DNA from: an uncultured Methanomassiliicoccales archaeon
GTDB taxonomy: Archaea; Thermoplasmatota; Thermoplasmata; Methanomassiliicoccales; Methanomethylophilaceae
DNA: 7,763 bases
Direction: 5' to 3'
NCBI GenBank assembly: GCA_934234005.1
Contig: CAKQHC010000074.1
Span: forward strand, 1 to 7,763
Position 1 is the first letter of the stretch. Every line of letters begins with the position of its first letter. The translations under genes and the position numbers were made by a program. The notes under the pieces are model-generated. The model worked only from the letters and a program-made list of their open reading frames with translations, had not been told where the DNA came from and did not search any database. Below, piece by piece: positions 1 through 6,102 of this stretch.

Positions 1-855
<855 letters not shown>

Positions 856-859
<4 letters not shown>

Positions 860-1566
860 AGATCCAGCCCCGTCCTCTCCAGATATTCGTTCCAGGCTTT
901 GACGATGTCATCGCCCCTGACAATGTTGACGCCGTTTTCCTCGGCCCATTGTTTTACGCTGTCGAATTTGCGGGATCCGCCGTCGTCGCCCATCATCTCG
1001 CAGATTGTTGCGGAAGGTTTGACGCCTGCCATATACATCAGCGCAGTACACAGTTCCGTGTGTCCGAAACGGGTTTTCAGAATACGTTCGCTGGTGTTCA
1101 GAAGATGCACGTGTCCGGGCGCACGGAAATCTTTTCCGAGTTCTTCGCGTATTTCCTCGACGGGTTTGTCGGCAAAAATGACTTTGGCGTATTCCGTAAT
1201 GGTAAGCGCACGGTCGTTGTCAGTAATTCCGGTGTACGTATGACGGTGGTTGATTGTAATCCCGAAGGAAGATTTCGTGTTGTCATACGGAATATCCGAA
1301 GGAGCCATTGCTTTTAGCAACGGGTATTTTTCGGAATCGTCGTAGAAAACATCCGAAAGAAACGGCAGACCCAATTTCTTCGCCAAAGCATACGGCGTTG
1401 TGGTGCATACCAGACCTCCGGCTTCACGGCGCATAAGACGCAGCGTTTCGTGCGTCACGAATTCCGAAGCGACCGTCAGATCGCATTCGCGTTCCCTGTC
1501 GTCGAAATCATAGACCAAAACAGGCTTTCCGTTCCTTACGTCACGGAGAATATCTTCCATTGTCAT
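856..1566 (-). CDS. ribB: 3,4-dihydroxy-2-butanone 4-phosphate synthase RibB
   Basis: It converts ribulose 5-phosphate to 3,4-dihydroxy-2-butanone 4-phosphate plus formate, supplying the four-carbon unit for lumazine. Mg2+ is required. The 236-residue protein is a stand-alone DHBP synthase with no fused GTP cyclohydrolase II, as usual in archaea. Visible motifs are the acidic catalytic loop YDFDDRERECD (19-29), HTYTGITDNDRALTI (109-123), RAPGHVHLL (148-156) and the metal-binding FGHTEL (167-172). An in-frame TTG at 1575 would extend the protein by three residues. I prefer the ATG at 1566 because an AGGT lies at 1575-1578 upstream, and a TATA box centred near 1595 would place the transcription start downstream of that TTG. 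It is the first gene of the operon and its TGA overlaps the ribL start. Confidence 0.93.
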
Positions 1567-1588
1567 GTTACGCAACCTGTGATGTCAG

Positions 1589-1601
1589 ATTAATAAAATA
1601 A
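1589..1601 (-). promoter_or_regulatory. Probable TATA box of the rib operon
   Basis: Read on the minus strand this is CCTTATTTTATTAAT, an AT-rich archaeal TATA-like element. Its centre lies about 29 bases upstream of the ribB ATG at 1566. This would start transcription within a few bases of the ATG, giving a leaderless or nearly leaderless message. A second TATA-like stretch (CTTTTATTGG, near 1618-1626) would instead leave a leader of about 30 bases containing the AGGT. The sequence alone does not decide between them. Confidence 0.5.
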
Positions 1602-1612
1602 GGAAAAGGTAG

Positions 1613-1634
1613 TTACCAATAAAAGGGTTGGTAA
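1613..1634. repeat. Perfect 7-bp inverted repeat upstream of ribB
   Basis: TTACCAA at 1613-1619 and TTGGTAA at 1628-1634 are exact reverse complements separated by 8 bases. The repeat lies upstream of the putative rib TATA box and just past the stop of the surface operon. Two readings are open. It could be an operator for rib regulation; many archaea use the bifunctional riboflavin kinase/regulator RbkR. It could instead be a weak hairpin at the end of the surface-protein transcript, because on the minus strand it is followed by T-rich sequence (CTTTTCCTTATTTTATT). The arms have only two G:C pairs each, so a stable RNA hairpin is not assured. Confidence 0.45.
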
Positions 1635-1658
1635 ATGGTTTGGATGCAAGCATCAGGA

Positions 1659-2909
1659 TTACTGGACCTGATTCTTGTTATGGATGTAGATGAGCGACCC
1701 TATGATTGCTACTACGATGACTGCTATTATCATCAGAAGGTACATCGGGAATCCTTCGTCAACCGATTTGGATTCGGAAGGTTCGGCAAAGATATACAAA
1801 GTTCCGCTTGCGTTCGATACGTATACCGAATCACCGTCGACGGACGAGGATGTTATATTCTCTCCGTTACGGTATACTTTAATATCCGCACCGGGAGATT
1901 CGTGGGAGAAGGACACTTTCAGGGGACTTCCCTCTTTTACCCATTCGGGCTGTGCTCCGTCCACGGTTATTCCGTCGCCCATTGAGTATACCACCCTGAC
2001 GTACGAAACATATCCGTTAAACACAACTGTGAGATCTTTGGTCAAATCCTTGAATTCGAACGTACACGAGCTTTCCGAAACAAACGTTGGATTAACCGTT
2101 GTTCTGCTGTCTCCGTCTATTACGACTGCCTTGATTTCAGAAAGATCGACCCTGTAATCTTCGAACACGTTCATCTTCAGCATAAACGATTTTCCTTTCT
2201 CGACTATCAGACTGTCGTAAACGTAATCTACGCCGTTTATCTGCTGGAAGTTGACGGATATGAAGTCGAAAATCTGACTGATATCGGTCTCCCATTTAGG
2301 GTAGACAACGACTTCCTTCTTGTTCTTCATAAATTCGACAACAGTGTTCTCGCTGAACGGAACTTTGGAATCTTTGTCCATGAACCAACCTTTAAATTTA
2401 AATCCCGTTCTCATAGGGTCCTTCTCGGGAACGTCGACAACATATTCTCTGCTGAGATTGACGCTCTTTGTGGACGTTACGGGCTGATACTTGTACCCGT
2501 GTTCGTCATCGTACATGAACAGGACGTAACACACGTCGTCTACGGGATTGACTCTTACGGTAAGCTCCTTGACAATCTGCTCCCCGTTGATTACGGTTGT
2601 AAGACAGGCATAAATCTGATTGGTTTCGTAGCTCGGATAATCTTCGGGACTGAGAACGGTTTCGTACTTTGCAGTCTCGTGTTTCACGGCATTGTGGAGA
2701 TCGGAATAGTTTTCCGACACCTGCCAGCATATGTAGTTGTATGTAGACGGATTGTAGTTCTCGTCCTCGAAAACCAAAATGCGTCCATAACATATCCAGT
2801 ATTCTGTCGATGTTGTACTGTCGGCCGCATCGGAATCGTCGGCAGCGAAATCGGCAACGACGAATACGGACCCCAACACCAATAATGCGAGGACTAAGAA
2901 TTTCTTCAA
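1659..2909 (-). CDS. Membrane-anchored surface protein with InlB-type repeat
   Basis: This is a 416-residue secreted protein with a signal peptide (residues 1 to about 23), an acidic DDSDA box at 24-28, a long extracellular part, one C-terminal membrane helix (about 387-408) and a short cytoplasmic tail. Residues about 126-207 contain a Listeria-Bacteroides/InlB B-type repeat: a beta strand, PEKDPMRTGFKFKGWF at 161-176, and a closing VYPKW at 202-206. Such repeats occur in adhesin-like proteins of gut archaea and bacteria. N-glycosylation sequons are at N67, N151, N351 and N366. The start is a TTG at 2909, supported by AGGTGAT five bases upstream; no ATG offers a better start. It follows another secreted protein gene by 38 bases and probably shares its transcript. 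A role in adhesion or as a membrane stalk for the partner protein is inference; the exact function is unknown. Confidence 0.8.
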   Translation of the reverse strand: MKKFLVLALLVLGSVFVVADFAADDSDAADSTTSTEYWICYGRILVFEDENYNPSTYNYICWQVSENYSDLHNAVKHETAKYETVLSPEDYPSYETNQIYACLTTVINGEQIVKELTVRVNPVDDVCYVLFMYDDEHGYKYQPVTSTKSVNLSREYVVDVPEKDPMRTGFKFKGWFMDKDSKVPFSENTVVEFMKNKKEVVVYPKWETDISQIFDFISVNFQQINGVDYVYDSLIVEKGKSFMLKMNVFEDYRVDLSEIKAVVIDGDSRTTVNPTFVSESSCTFEFKDLTKDLTVVFNGYVSYVRVVYSMGDGITVDGAQPEWVKEGSPLKVSFSHESPGADIKVYRNGENITSSSVDGDSVYVSNASGTLYIFAEPSESKSVDEGFPMYLLMIIAVIVVAIIGSLIYIHNKNQVQ

Positions 2910-2910
2910 A

Positions 2911-2917
2911 ATATCAC
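2911..2917 (-). promoter_or_regulatory. Ribosome binding site for the TTG-started surface gene
   Basis: On the minus strand, AGGTGAT is complementary to the archaeal anti-Shine-Dalgarno sequence and lies five bases upstream of the TTG at 2909 (counting from GGTG). It decides this non-ATG start. It directly abuts the base of the GAAA-loop hairpin at 2920-2935, so the hairpin could affect ribosome access. Confidence 0.75.
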
Positions 2918-2919
2918 CT

Positions 2920-2935
2920 GGGGGATTTCTCCCCC
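2920..2935 (-). promoter_or_regulatory. Intercistronic hairpin with GAAA loop
   Basis: On the minus strand the sequence is GGGGGA-GAAA-TCCCCC, a perfect 6-bp stem closed by a GNRA-type tetraloop. It lies between the stop of the upstream surface gene (2948) and the ribosome binding site of the downstream one. Five consecutive G:C pairs make it likely to fold in RNA. It could block 3' exonuclease action, cause partial termination, or modulate translation of the second gene. No clean T-tract follows directly; only ATATTTT appears after the ribosome binding site, so complete termination is less likely. Confidence 0.65.
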
Positions 2936-2947
2936 GTCAAAAACTGT

Positions 2948-4054
2948 TTAGTAAGAACGAACGACAGGGTTCGAAAGAGATGCGTCTGCGGTCGAACCGA
3001 TGTAGATGATTGTCAAAGTCTTTGTACAGTTGTCGTTGATACCGTTGTTGTATGTCATGAATACCTTAACGGTTCCGGAAACATTGTCTGATAACACATA
3101 TGTGTTAGATTCAGACTTAATTTCCCCGTATGCTTCACCATTAATCTGATTTACAGCCTTGAACTGAGTAAGTTTCTCAGATGTTGTGATATTTAAGACA
3201 GTTCCGGATTTTACAACGATGGTTTTATTCTCGTCGCTAATTTTGTTCAAAATAGGATTGTCAGTAGGATTGCCAGTAGAATTGTCTACGACGGAAACAG
3301 AATAATTGAATCCATTTCCACCGTCAGCATCGGCAACCGTGTAAGACACTGGTGTTTTTACAACATCTCTGTCCGTAATCTGGTATATATCGAATGTACC
3401 TGTCTTAGGAGCACCTGATCCAATCATACCAACAACTTTTGCATCCCCGTTCTCGGCAGTCTTCAAATACAGTCCAGCGGGAAGGTTGTTGGAATAGTAC
3501 GAATTGTTGGAGTTAATAACAGAAACAATTACGGGAGAATTTTCAGTTGTATATTCGACATTTCCTTTAAATTCTACAGTAACTTTCGAAGGTTCGACAT
3601 TGGGTGTTAAAACATTCACATATACAACATAATACACCACATCATCAGAGGTGGTGTCTGTATAGTCAATAGTCACAGTGTATGTAACTTTGAGGCTAAC
3701 GGCAGTTTCAAAATTTTCCGCAATTAAATCACTGGAAAAATGGTATGTAGTATCTTGAACAGGATCAGACGCTGTGATGACATTGCTATCTGCACCTTCC
3801 AAAGTTTTTACTGACGCTTTAGTAGTAACTTCATTAGTATACTGCTCATCATATGACAGGTTGAAATAAACTACAGCCTTATCTTTGAGTTTGGATAACT
3901 TCTCAGGATTACTCTTATCATTGAGCTCGTAGGGCGTATTCGCTGTTCCATTACCGGCGATCGCATCTGTATCGTCCGTGTAAGAGAACACGCCTGCGAA
4001 GCAAACACTCAGCATAACGCCTACGACTGCTAGCGCTAAAATCTTATTTTTCAT
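2948..4054 (-). CDS. Secreted, sequon-rich surface protein with Ig-like domains
   Basis: I do not recognise a named family. The 368-residue protein has a signal peptide (residues 1 to about 24), a DDTDA box at 27-31, then an all-beta extracellular region rich in Thr, Val, Asn and Ser. Residues about 185-240 (NLPAGLYLKT... GTFDIYQI... SYTVAD) resemble the putative-Ig (He_PIG) or cadherin-like pattern. There are nine N-glycosylation sequons (N35, 65, 183, 250, 258, 276, 288, 324, 342). The only Cys outside the signal peptide is Cys343. No C-terminal membrane helix or sorting motif is seen; it ends in VVRSY, so it must be held by other means or released. A second in-frame ATG at 4060 would add two residues; I chose 4054 because the GAGG sits eight bases upstream of it but only two from 4060. 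GC is about 35 percent in two lines I counted, against 55-57 percent in two glyA lines. An S-layer-like role is inference. Confidence 0.72.
   Translation of the reverse strand: MKNKILALAVVGVMLSVCFAGVFSYTDDTDAIAGNGTANTPYELNDKSNPEKLSKLKDKAVVYFNLSYDEQYTNEVTTKASVKTLEGADSNVITASDPVQDTTYHFSSDLIAENFETAVSLKVTYTVTIDYTDTTSDDVVYYVVYVNVLTPNVEPSKVTVEFKGNVEYTTENSPVIVSVINSNNSYYSNNLPAGLYLKTAENGDAKVVGMIGSGAPKTGTFDIYQITDRDVVKTPVSYTVADADGGNGFNYSVSVVDNSTGNPTDNPILNKISDENKTIVVKSGTVLNITTSEKLTQFKAVNQINGEAYGEIKSESNTYVLSDNVSGTVKVFMTYNNGINDNCTKTLTIIYIGSTADASLSNPVVRSY
3254..3289 (-). repeat. Three tandem 12-bp repeats inside the surface gene
   Basis: Read on the plus strand the units are AGGATTGTCAGT, AGGATTGCCAGT and AGAATTGTCTAC. 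The first two differ at one base and the third has diverged further. On the coding strand they encode a hydrophilic Asn/Pro/Thr linker, VDNSTGNPTDNPI, with a four-residue period and one sequon. The linker follows the Ig-like segment. Short in-frame repeats of this kind can gain or lose units by slippage without breaking the frame. Confidence 0.65.
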
Positions 4055-4081
4055 TCTCATTCCCTCAGTTTAATTAAAGTA

Positions 4082-4108
4082 ATATCGGAGCTTCACATTC
4101 TCCGATAT
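4082..4108 (-). promoter_or_regulatory. 5' UTR hairpin B (9-bp perfect stem)
   Basis: ATATCGGAG at 4082-4090 and CTCCGATAT at 4100-4108 are exact reverse complements with a 9-base loop. On the minus strand this is the second of two hairpins in the predicted leader of the surface operon, ending about 22 bases before the ATG at 4060. It leaves the ribosome binding site (GAGG) free. Its outer arm shares two bases with hairpin A, so the two stems cannot both be fully closed. Confidence 0.7.
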
Positions 4109-4132
4109 AAGACAGGTTTTGCTTTGTCTTAT
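4107..4132 (-). promoter_or_regulatory. 5' UTR hairpin A (8-bp perfect stem)
   Basis: ATAAGACA at 4107-4114 and TGTCTTAT at 4125-4132 are exact reverse complements with a 10-base loop. With the TATA box at 4156-4167 the transcript would begin near 4135, so this stem would sit at the very 5' end of the surface-operon mRNA. Terminal 5' stems commonly stabilise abundant messages; here that role is inference. Confidence 0.65.
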
Positions 4133-4155
4133 TGAAACTGAACTCATCTACTCTT

Positions 4156-4167
4156 CATATATTAAAG
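4156..4167 (-). promoter_or_regulatory. TATA box of the surface-protein operon
   Basis: The minus strand reads CTTTAATATATG, a near-consensus archaeal TATA box. A start about 25 bases downstream falls near 4135, at the foot of hairpin A, giving a structured leader of about 75-80 bases before the ATG at 4054/4060. Confidence 0.65.
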
Positions 4168-4213
4168 TTCTGGTTATCGATTCGAAAAATGTCGCACGCC
4201 AAACAAGGGTTTC

Positions 4214-4230
4214 AAGTTAACATAAGTTAA
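4214..4230. repeat. AAGTTAA direct repeat with 10-bp spacing
   Basis: AAGTTAA occurs at 4214-4220 and again at 4224-4230, exactly one helical turn apart and midway between the two divergent TATA boxes. The arrangement would suit a protein binding on one face of the DNA, but AT-rich sequence produces such repeats by chance fairly often. Confidence 0.35.
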
Positions 4231-4252
4231 ATGTCTCTTCAATAAACAAATC

Positions 4253-4265
4253 TTTTAAATATATC
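4253..4265 (+). promoter_or_regulatory. Probable TATA box for glyA
   Basis: TTTTAAATATATC is the strongest plus-strand TATA candidate here. It would start transcription near 4285 and leave a leader of about 104 bases. A weaker element, CTATAA at 4353-4358, would give a near-leaderless start, which would fit the lack of any ribosome binding site before the glyA ATG. Confidence 0.5.
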
Positions 4266-4388
4266 TATTAGAAGAAGAACATTTTCCAAAAATATCTTAC
4301 AGCCGGGTATTTTCCCGAAACTGCAAAACATCCGCACCGTGCATGGCAATGCCTATAACCAACCGACGCATCTACCGTATCGAATAAC

Positions 4389-5672
4389 ATGTCTGTCGAA
4401 GACGCCAAATACATCAGAGAAAAAGTAATGGCCCATAACAAATGGTTCGAGGACTGCATCCCCATGATTGCATCCGAGAATCTTATGAGTCCGCTCGCCA
4501 AGGAAATGCTCATTTCCGATTTTGCCGACAGGTACGCCGAAGGACTTCCCGGCAAACGCTACTATCAGGGAAACATCTATGTGGATCAGGTAGAAATCAA
4601 AGCAATCGAACTTGCAAAAAAACTCTTCAAATCCGATTTCGCTGACGTCAGACCGATTTCCGGAACAGTCGCCAACATGGCCGTACTCTTTGCATTCGCC
4701 AATCCCGGCGATACAATCACCACCTGTGCACTCGCACAGGGAGCACACATATCCACATGCGAATTCGGTGCATTCGGACAGCGTTCCGTCAACTCTGTCA
4801 ACTATCCTTTCGACGAACACAGCATGAACCTCGACGTGGACGGAACCGCAAAACTTCTGAAACAGGTTAAACCCAAGGTTGCACAGTTCGGACTCTCGGT
4901 CTTCCTGTTCCCTCCGCCGCTTAAAGAACTTGAGGATACTTTCAACGAAGTAGGATGTCTCGTATGGGAAGACTGCGCACACGTATTGGGACTCATAGCC
5001 GGAGGTCAGTTCCACGATCCCCTGAGAGAAGGCGTAAACATTGTATCCTCTTCCACGCACAAGACATTCCCCGGACCTAACCACGGTCTGCTTCTCGGAC
5101 AGAACCTGACGGAAGAGCAGGAAAAGAAACTCCAGAAAGCCGTATTCCCTGGAGTGACTTCGTCGCACCACCTCCATGCTATGGCCGCACTTGCCGTAAC
5201 GCTCGCGGAAATGGATGTGTTCGCCAAAGATTATGCCGCCCAGGCCTGCAAGAACTCCCGTGCCCTCGGAGAAGCTCTCTACGAACTCGGAGTGCCCGTA
5301 CTCTGCCCCGACCTCGGATTTACCAGATCGCATGCCATCGCCGTCGACGTATCCCAGTTCGGCGGAGGAAAAGACTGCGCCAAAGCACTGGAAGATGCAA
5401 ACATCATCTGCAACAAGAACATGCTGCCCCGCGACACAAGTTCCGTACGTCCGTCCGGACTCAGACTCGGATCGCAGGAAATGACCAGGCTCGGAATGAA
5501 AGAATCCGAGATGAAAGAAGTTGCCGAACTGATTGCCAGGGTCGTTGTTAAGAAAGAAGACCCTGCAAAAGTGAAAGCAGACGTAAAAGAACTGAAGAGC
5601 CAGTTCTCCACCATTCAATACTGCTTCAACGCCGGCGAACCCGCTTACGCTTACCACAAACTCGTAGAATGA
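4389..5672 (+). CDS. glyA: Serine hydroxymethyltransferase
   Basis: This PLP enzyme interconverts serine and glycine, passing the C1 unit to a pterin carrier. It acts in the cytoplasm and feeds glycine and methylene-pterin pools. The 427-residue protein matches archaeal SHMT from end to end. It has MIASEN at 26-31, RYAEGLPGKRYYQG at 48-61 and the YVDQVE segment at 64-69. It also has RPISGTVANMAV at 88-99, EDCAHVLGLIAG at 194-205 (Asp195, His198 at the PLP ring), and the Schiff-base motif STHKTFPGP with Lys225. The ATG at 4389 gives the family-standard N-terminus, although no Shine-Dalgarno precedes it. Whether the carrier is tetrahydrofolate or tetrahydromethanopterin cannot be read here; Methanomassiliicoccales are generally reported to lack the methanopterin CO2-reduction branch, which would favour folate. 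It is followed after 12 bases by a coiled-coil gene. Confidence 0.95.
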   Translation: MSVEDAKYIREKVMAHNKWFEDCIPMIASENLMSPLAKEMLISDFADRYAEGLPGKRYYQGNIYVDQVEIKAIELAKKLFKSDFADVRPISGTVANMAVLFAFANPGDTITTCALAQGAHISTCEFGAFGQRSVNSVNYPFDEHSMNLDVDGTAKLLKQVKPKVAQFGLSVFLFPPPLKELEDTFNEVGCLVWEDCAHVLGLIAGGQFHDPLREGVNIVSSSTHKTFPGPNHGLLLGQNLTEEQEKKLQKAVFPGVTSSHHLHAMAALAVTLAEMDVFAKDYAAQACKNSRALGEALYELGVPVLCPDLGFTRSHAIAVDVSQFGGGKDCAKALEDANIICNKNMLPRDTSSVRPSGLRLGSQEMTRLGMKESEMKEVAELIARVVVKKEDPAKVKADVKELKSQFSTIQYCFNAGEPAYAYHKLVE

Positions 5673-5684
5673 AGGTGAACTGAT

Positions 5685-5999
5685 ATGGGATTATCTGACA
5701 AACTGAAAGCAAGCGTGAAAAACGTGGACAGCAGACTCGGACAGTCTGTGGATTCCGCCAAATACGACAGCAAAATCTCCGAACAGAGGGGATCCAGGCG
5801 CAAATATCTCGACGAAGCCAGCGACAAAATGTACGCATGCTACCTCGAGGGAAAGACCGAACTCTCCGATGAAGTCAAGAGTCTTTTCGACAAAGCAAAA
5901 GAATGCGATGCCGAAATCGAGAAACTCGAGAAAGAGAAAGAAGAGATGAAATCGAAGGCCCACGAAGAGCGCGAAGCCAACAGGAAAGCCGCCGAGTGA
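5685..5999 (+). CDS. Small charged coiled-coil protein of unknown function
   Basis: This is a 104-residue protein I do not recognise. It has no signal peptide or membrane helix. It is very rich in Lys, Glu, Asp and Ser. Residues about 58-104 form a Glu/Lys-dense helix (EIEKLEKEKEEMKSKAHEE at 77-95) typical of a coiled coil or single alpha helix. The N-terminal part (1-50) is also predicted helical and basic. The only Cys are at 52 and 74. A strong AGGTGA at 5673-5678 precedes the ATG, and the gene begins 12 bases after glyA, so the two are very likely co-transcribed. A terminator follows at once. Codon use looks like that of glyA. It is likely real and well translated; the function is unknown. 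Confidence 0.8.
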   Translation: MGLSDKLKASVKNVDSRLGQSVDSAKYDSKISEQRGSRRKYLDEASDKMYACYLEGKTELSDEVKSLFDKAKECDAEIEKLEKEKEEMKSKAHEEREANRKAAE

Positions 6000-6005
6000 T
6001 GCCTA

Positions 6006-6037
6006 CCCGGGCAACGCCCGGGCCAAACCCCTTTTTT
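6006..6037 (+). terminator. Hairpin/T-tract terminator of the glyA operon
   Basis: CCCGGGC (6006-6012) and GCCCGGG (6016-6022) form a perfect 7-bp G:C stem with a three-base AAC loop. It is followed after nine bases by six T residues (6032-6037). It directly follows the stop of the coiled-coil gene. Archaeal termination depends mainly on the T-tract; the strong stem may also protect the 3' end. Confidence 0.75.
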
Positions 6038-6041
6038 GAAT

Positions 6042-6069
6042 AGCCTTATTTTTGTTAAGAGAGCCTTAA
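6042..6069 (+). promoter_or_regulatory. Candidate metalloregulator operator upstream of the DtxR gene
   Basis: AGCCTTA occurs at 6042-6048 and 6062-6068, 20 bases apart (two helical turns). The second copy is the right half of an inverted repeat, TTAAG-AGAGC-CTTAA (6055-6069). The pattern loosely resembles DtxR/IdeR-type boxes (TTAGG...CCTAA). It lies immediately upstream of the TATA box, where a bound regulator could block TBP/TFB. Autoregulation is inferred from the position. Confidence 0.45.
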
Positions 6070-6071
6070 AC

Positions 6072-6079
6072 TTTAATAT
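6072..6079 (+). promoter_or_regulatory. TATA box of the DtxR-family gene (leaderless)
   Basis: TTTAATAT is centred about 27 bases upstream of the ATG at 6103. That is the usual archaeal distance from TATA box to transcription start, so the message probably begins at the start codon. No Shine-Dalgarno is present before the ATG, which agrees. Confidence 0.65.
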
Positions 6080-6102
6080 GCTCTATTGCATTCTCGGTTC
6101 CG

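Larger units (their letters stand above)
4061..4388. other. Divergent promoter region between surface operon and glyA
   Basis: This AT-rich gene-free stretch of 328 bases holds, from left to right, two hairpins (4082-4132), a minus-strand TATA box (4156-4167), a 10-bp-spaced direct repeat of AAGTTAA (4214-4230), a plus-strand TATA box (4253-4265), and a glyA leader. The leader contains two short inverted repeats, CGGG...CCCG at 4304-4317 and GCAT...ATGC at 4341-4352. I see no tRNA, other RNA gene or convincing small ORF in it. Confidence 0.7.

Noticed and set aside
2499..2885. A plus-strand open frame within the InlB-repeat gene.
   Set aside because: It is antisense to the signal peptide and N-terminal region of a well-supported secreted protein; no independent evidence.
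4285..4388. A riboswitch in the glyA leader.
   Set aside because: The two short inverted repeats (4-bp stems) do not match any riboswitch architecture I know; THF and glycine riboswitches are bacterial and show larger conserved cores.
4061..4388. A tRNA or other structured RNA gene in the divergent intergenic region.
   Set aside because: No cloverleaf, CCA end or T-loop signature is visible, and the stems are explained as leader hairpins.
4353..5657. A 434-residue open frame on the minus strand opposite glyA.
   Set aside because: It is the antisense shadow of a clear SHMT gene. The translation is Phe/Gly/Cys/Val-rich with no domain signature, and no suitable promoter or ribosome binding site was seen.
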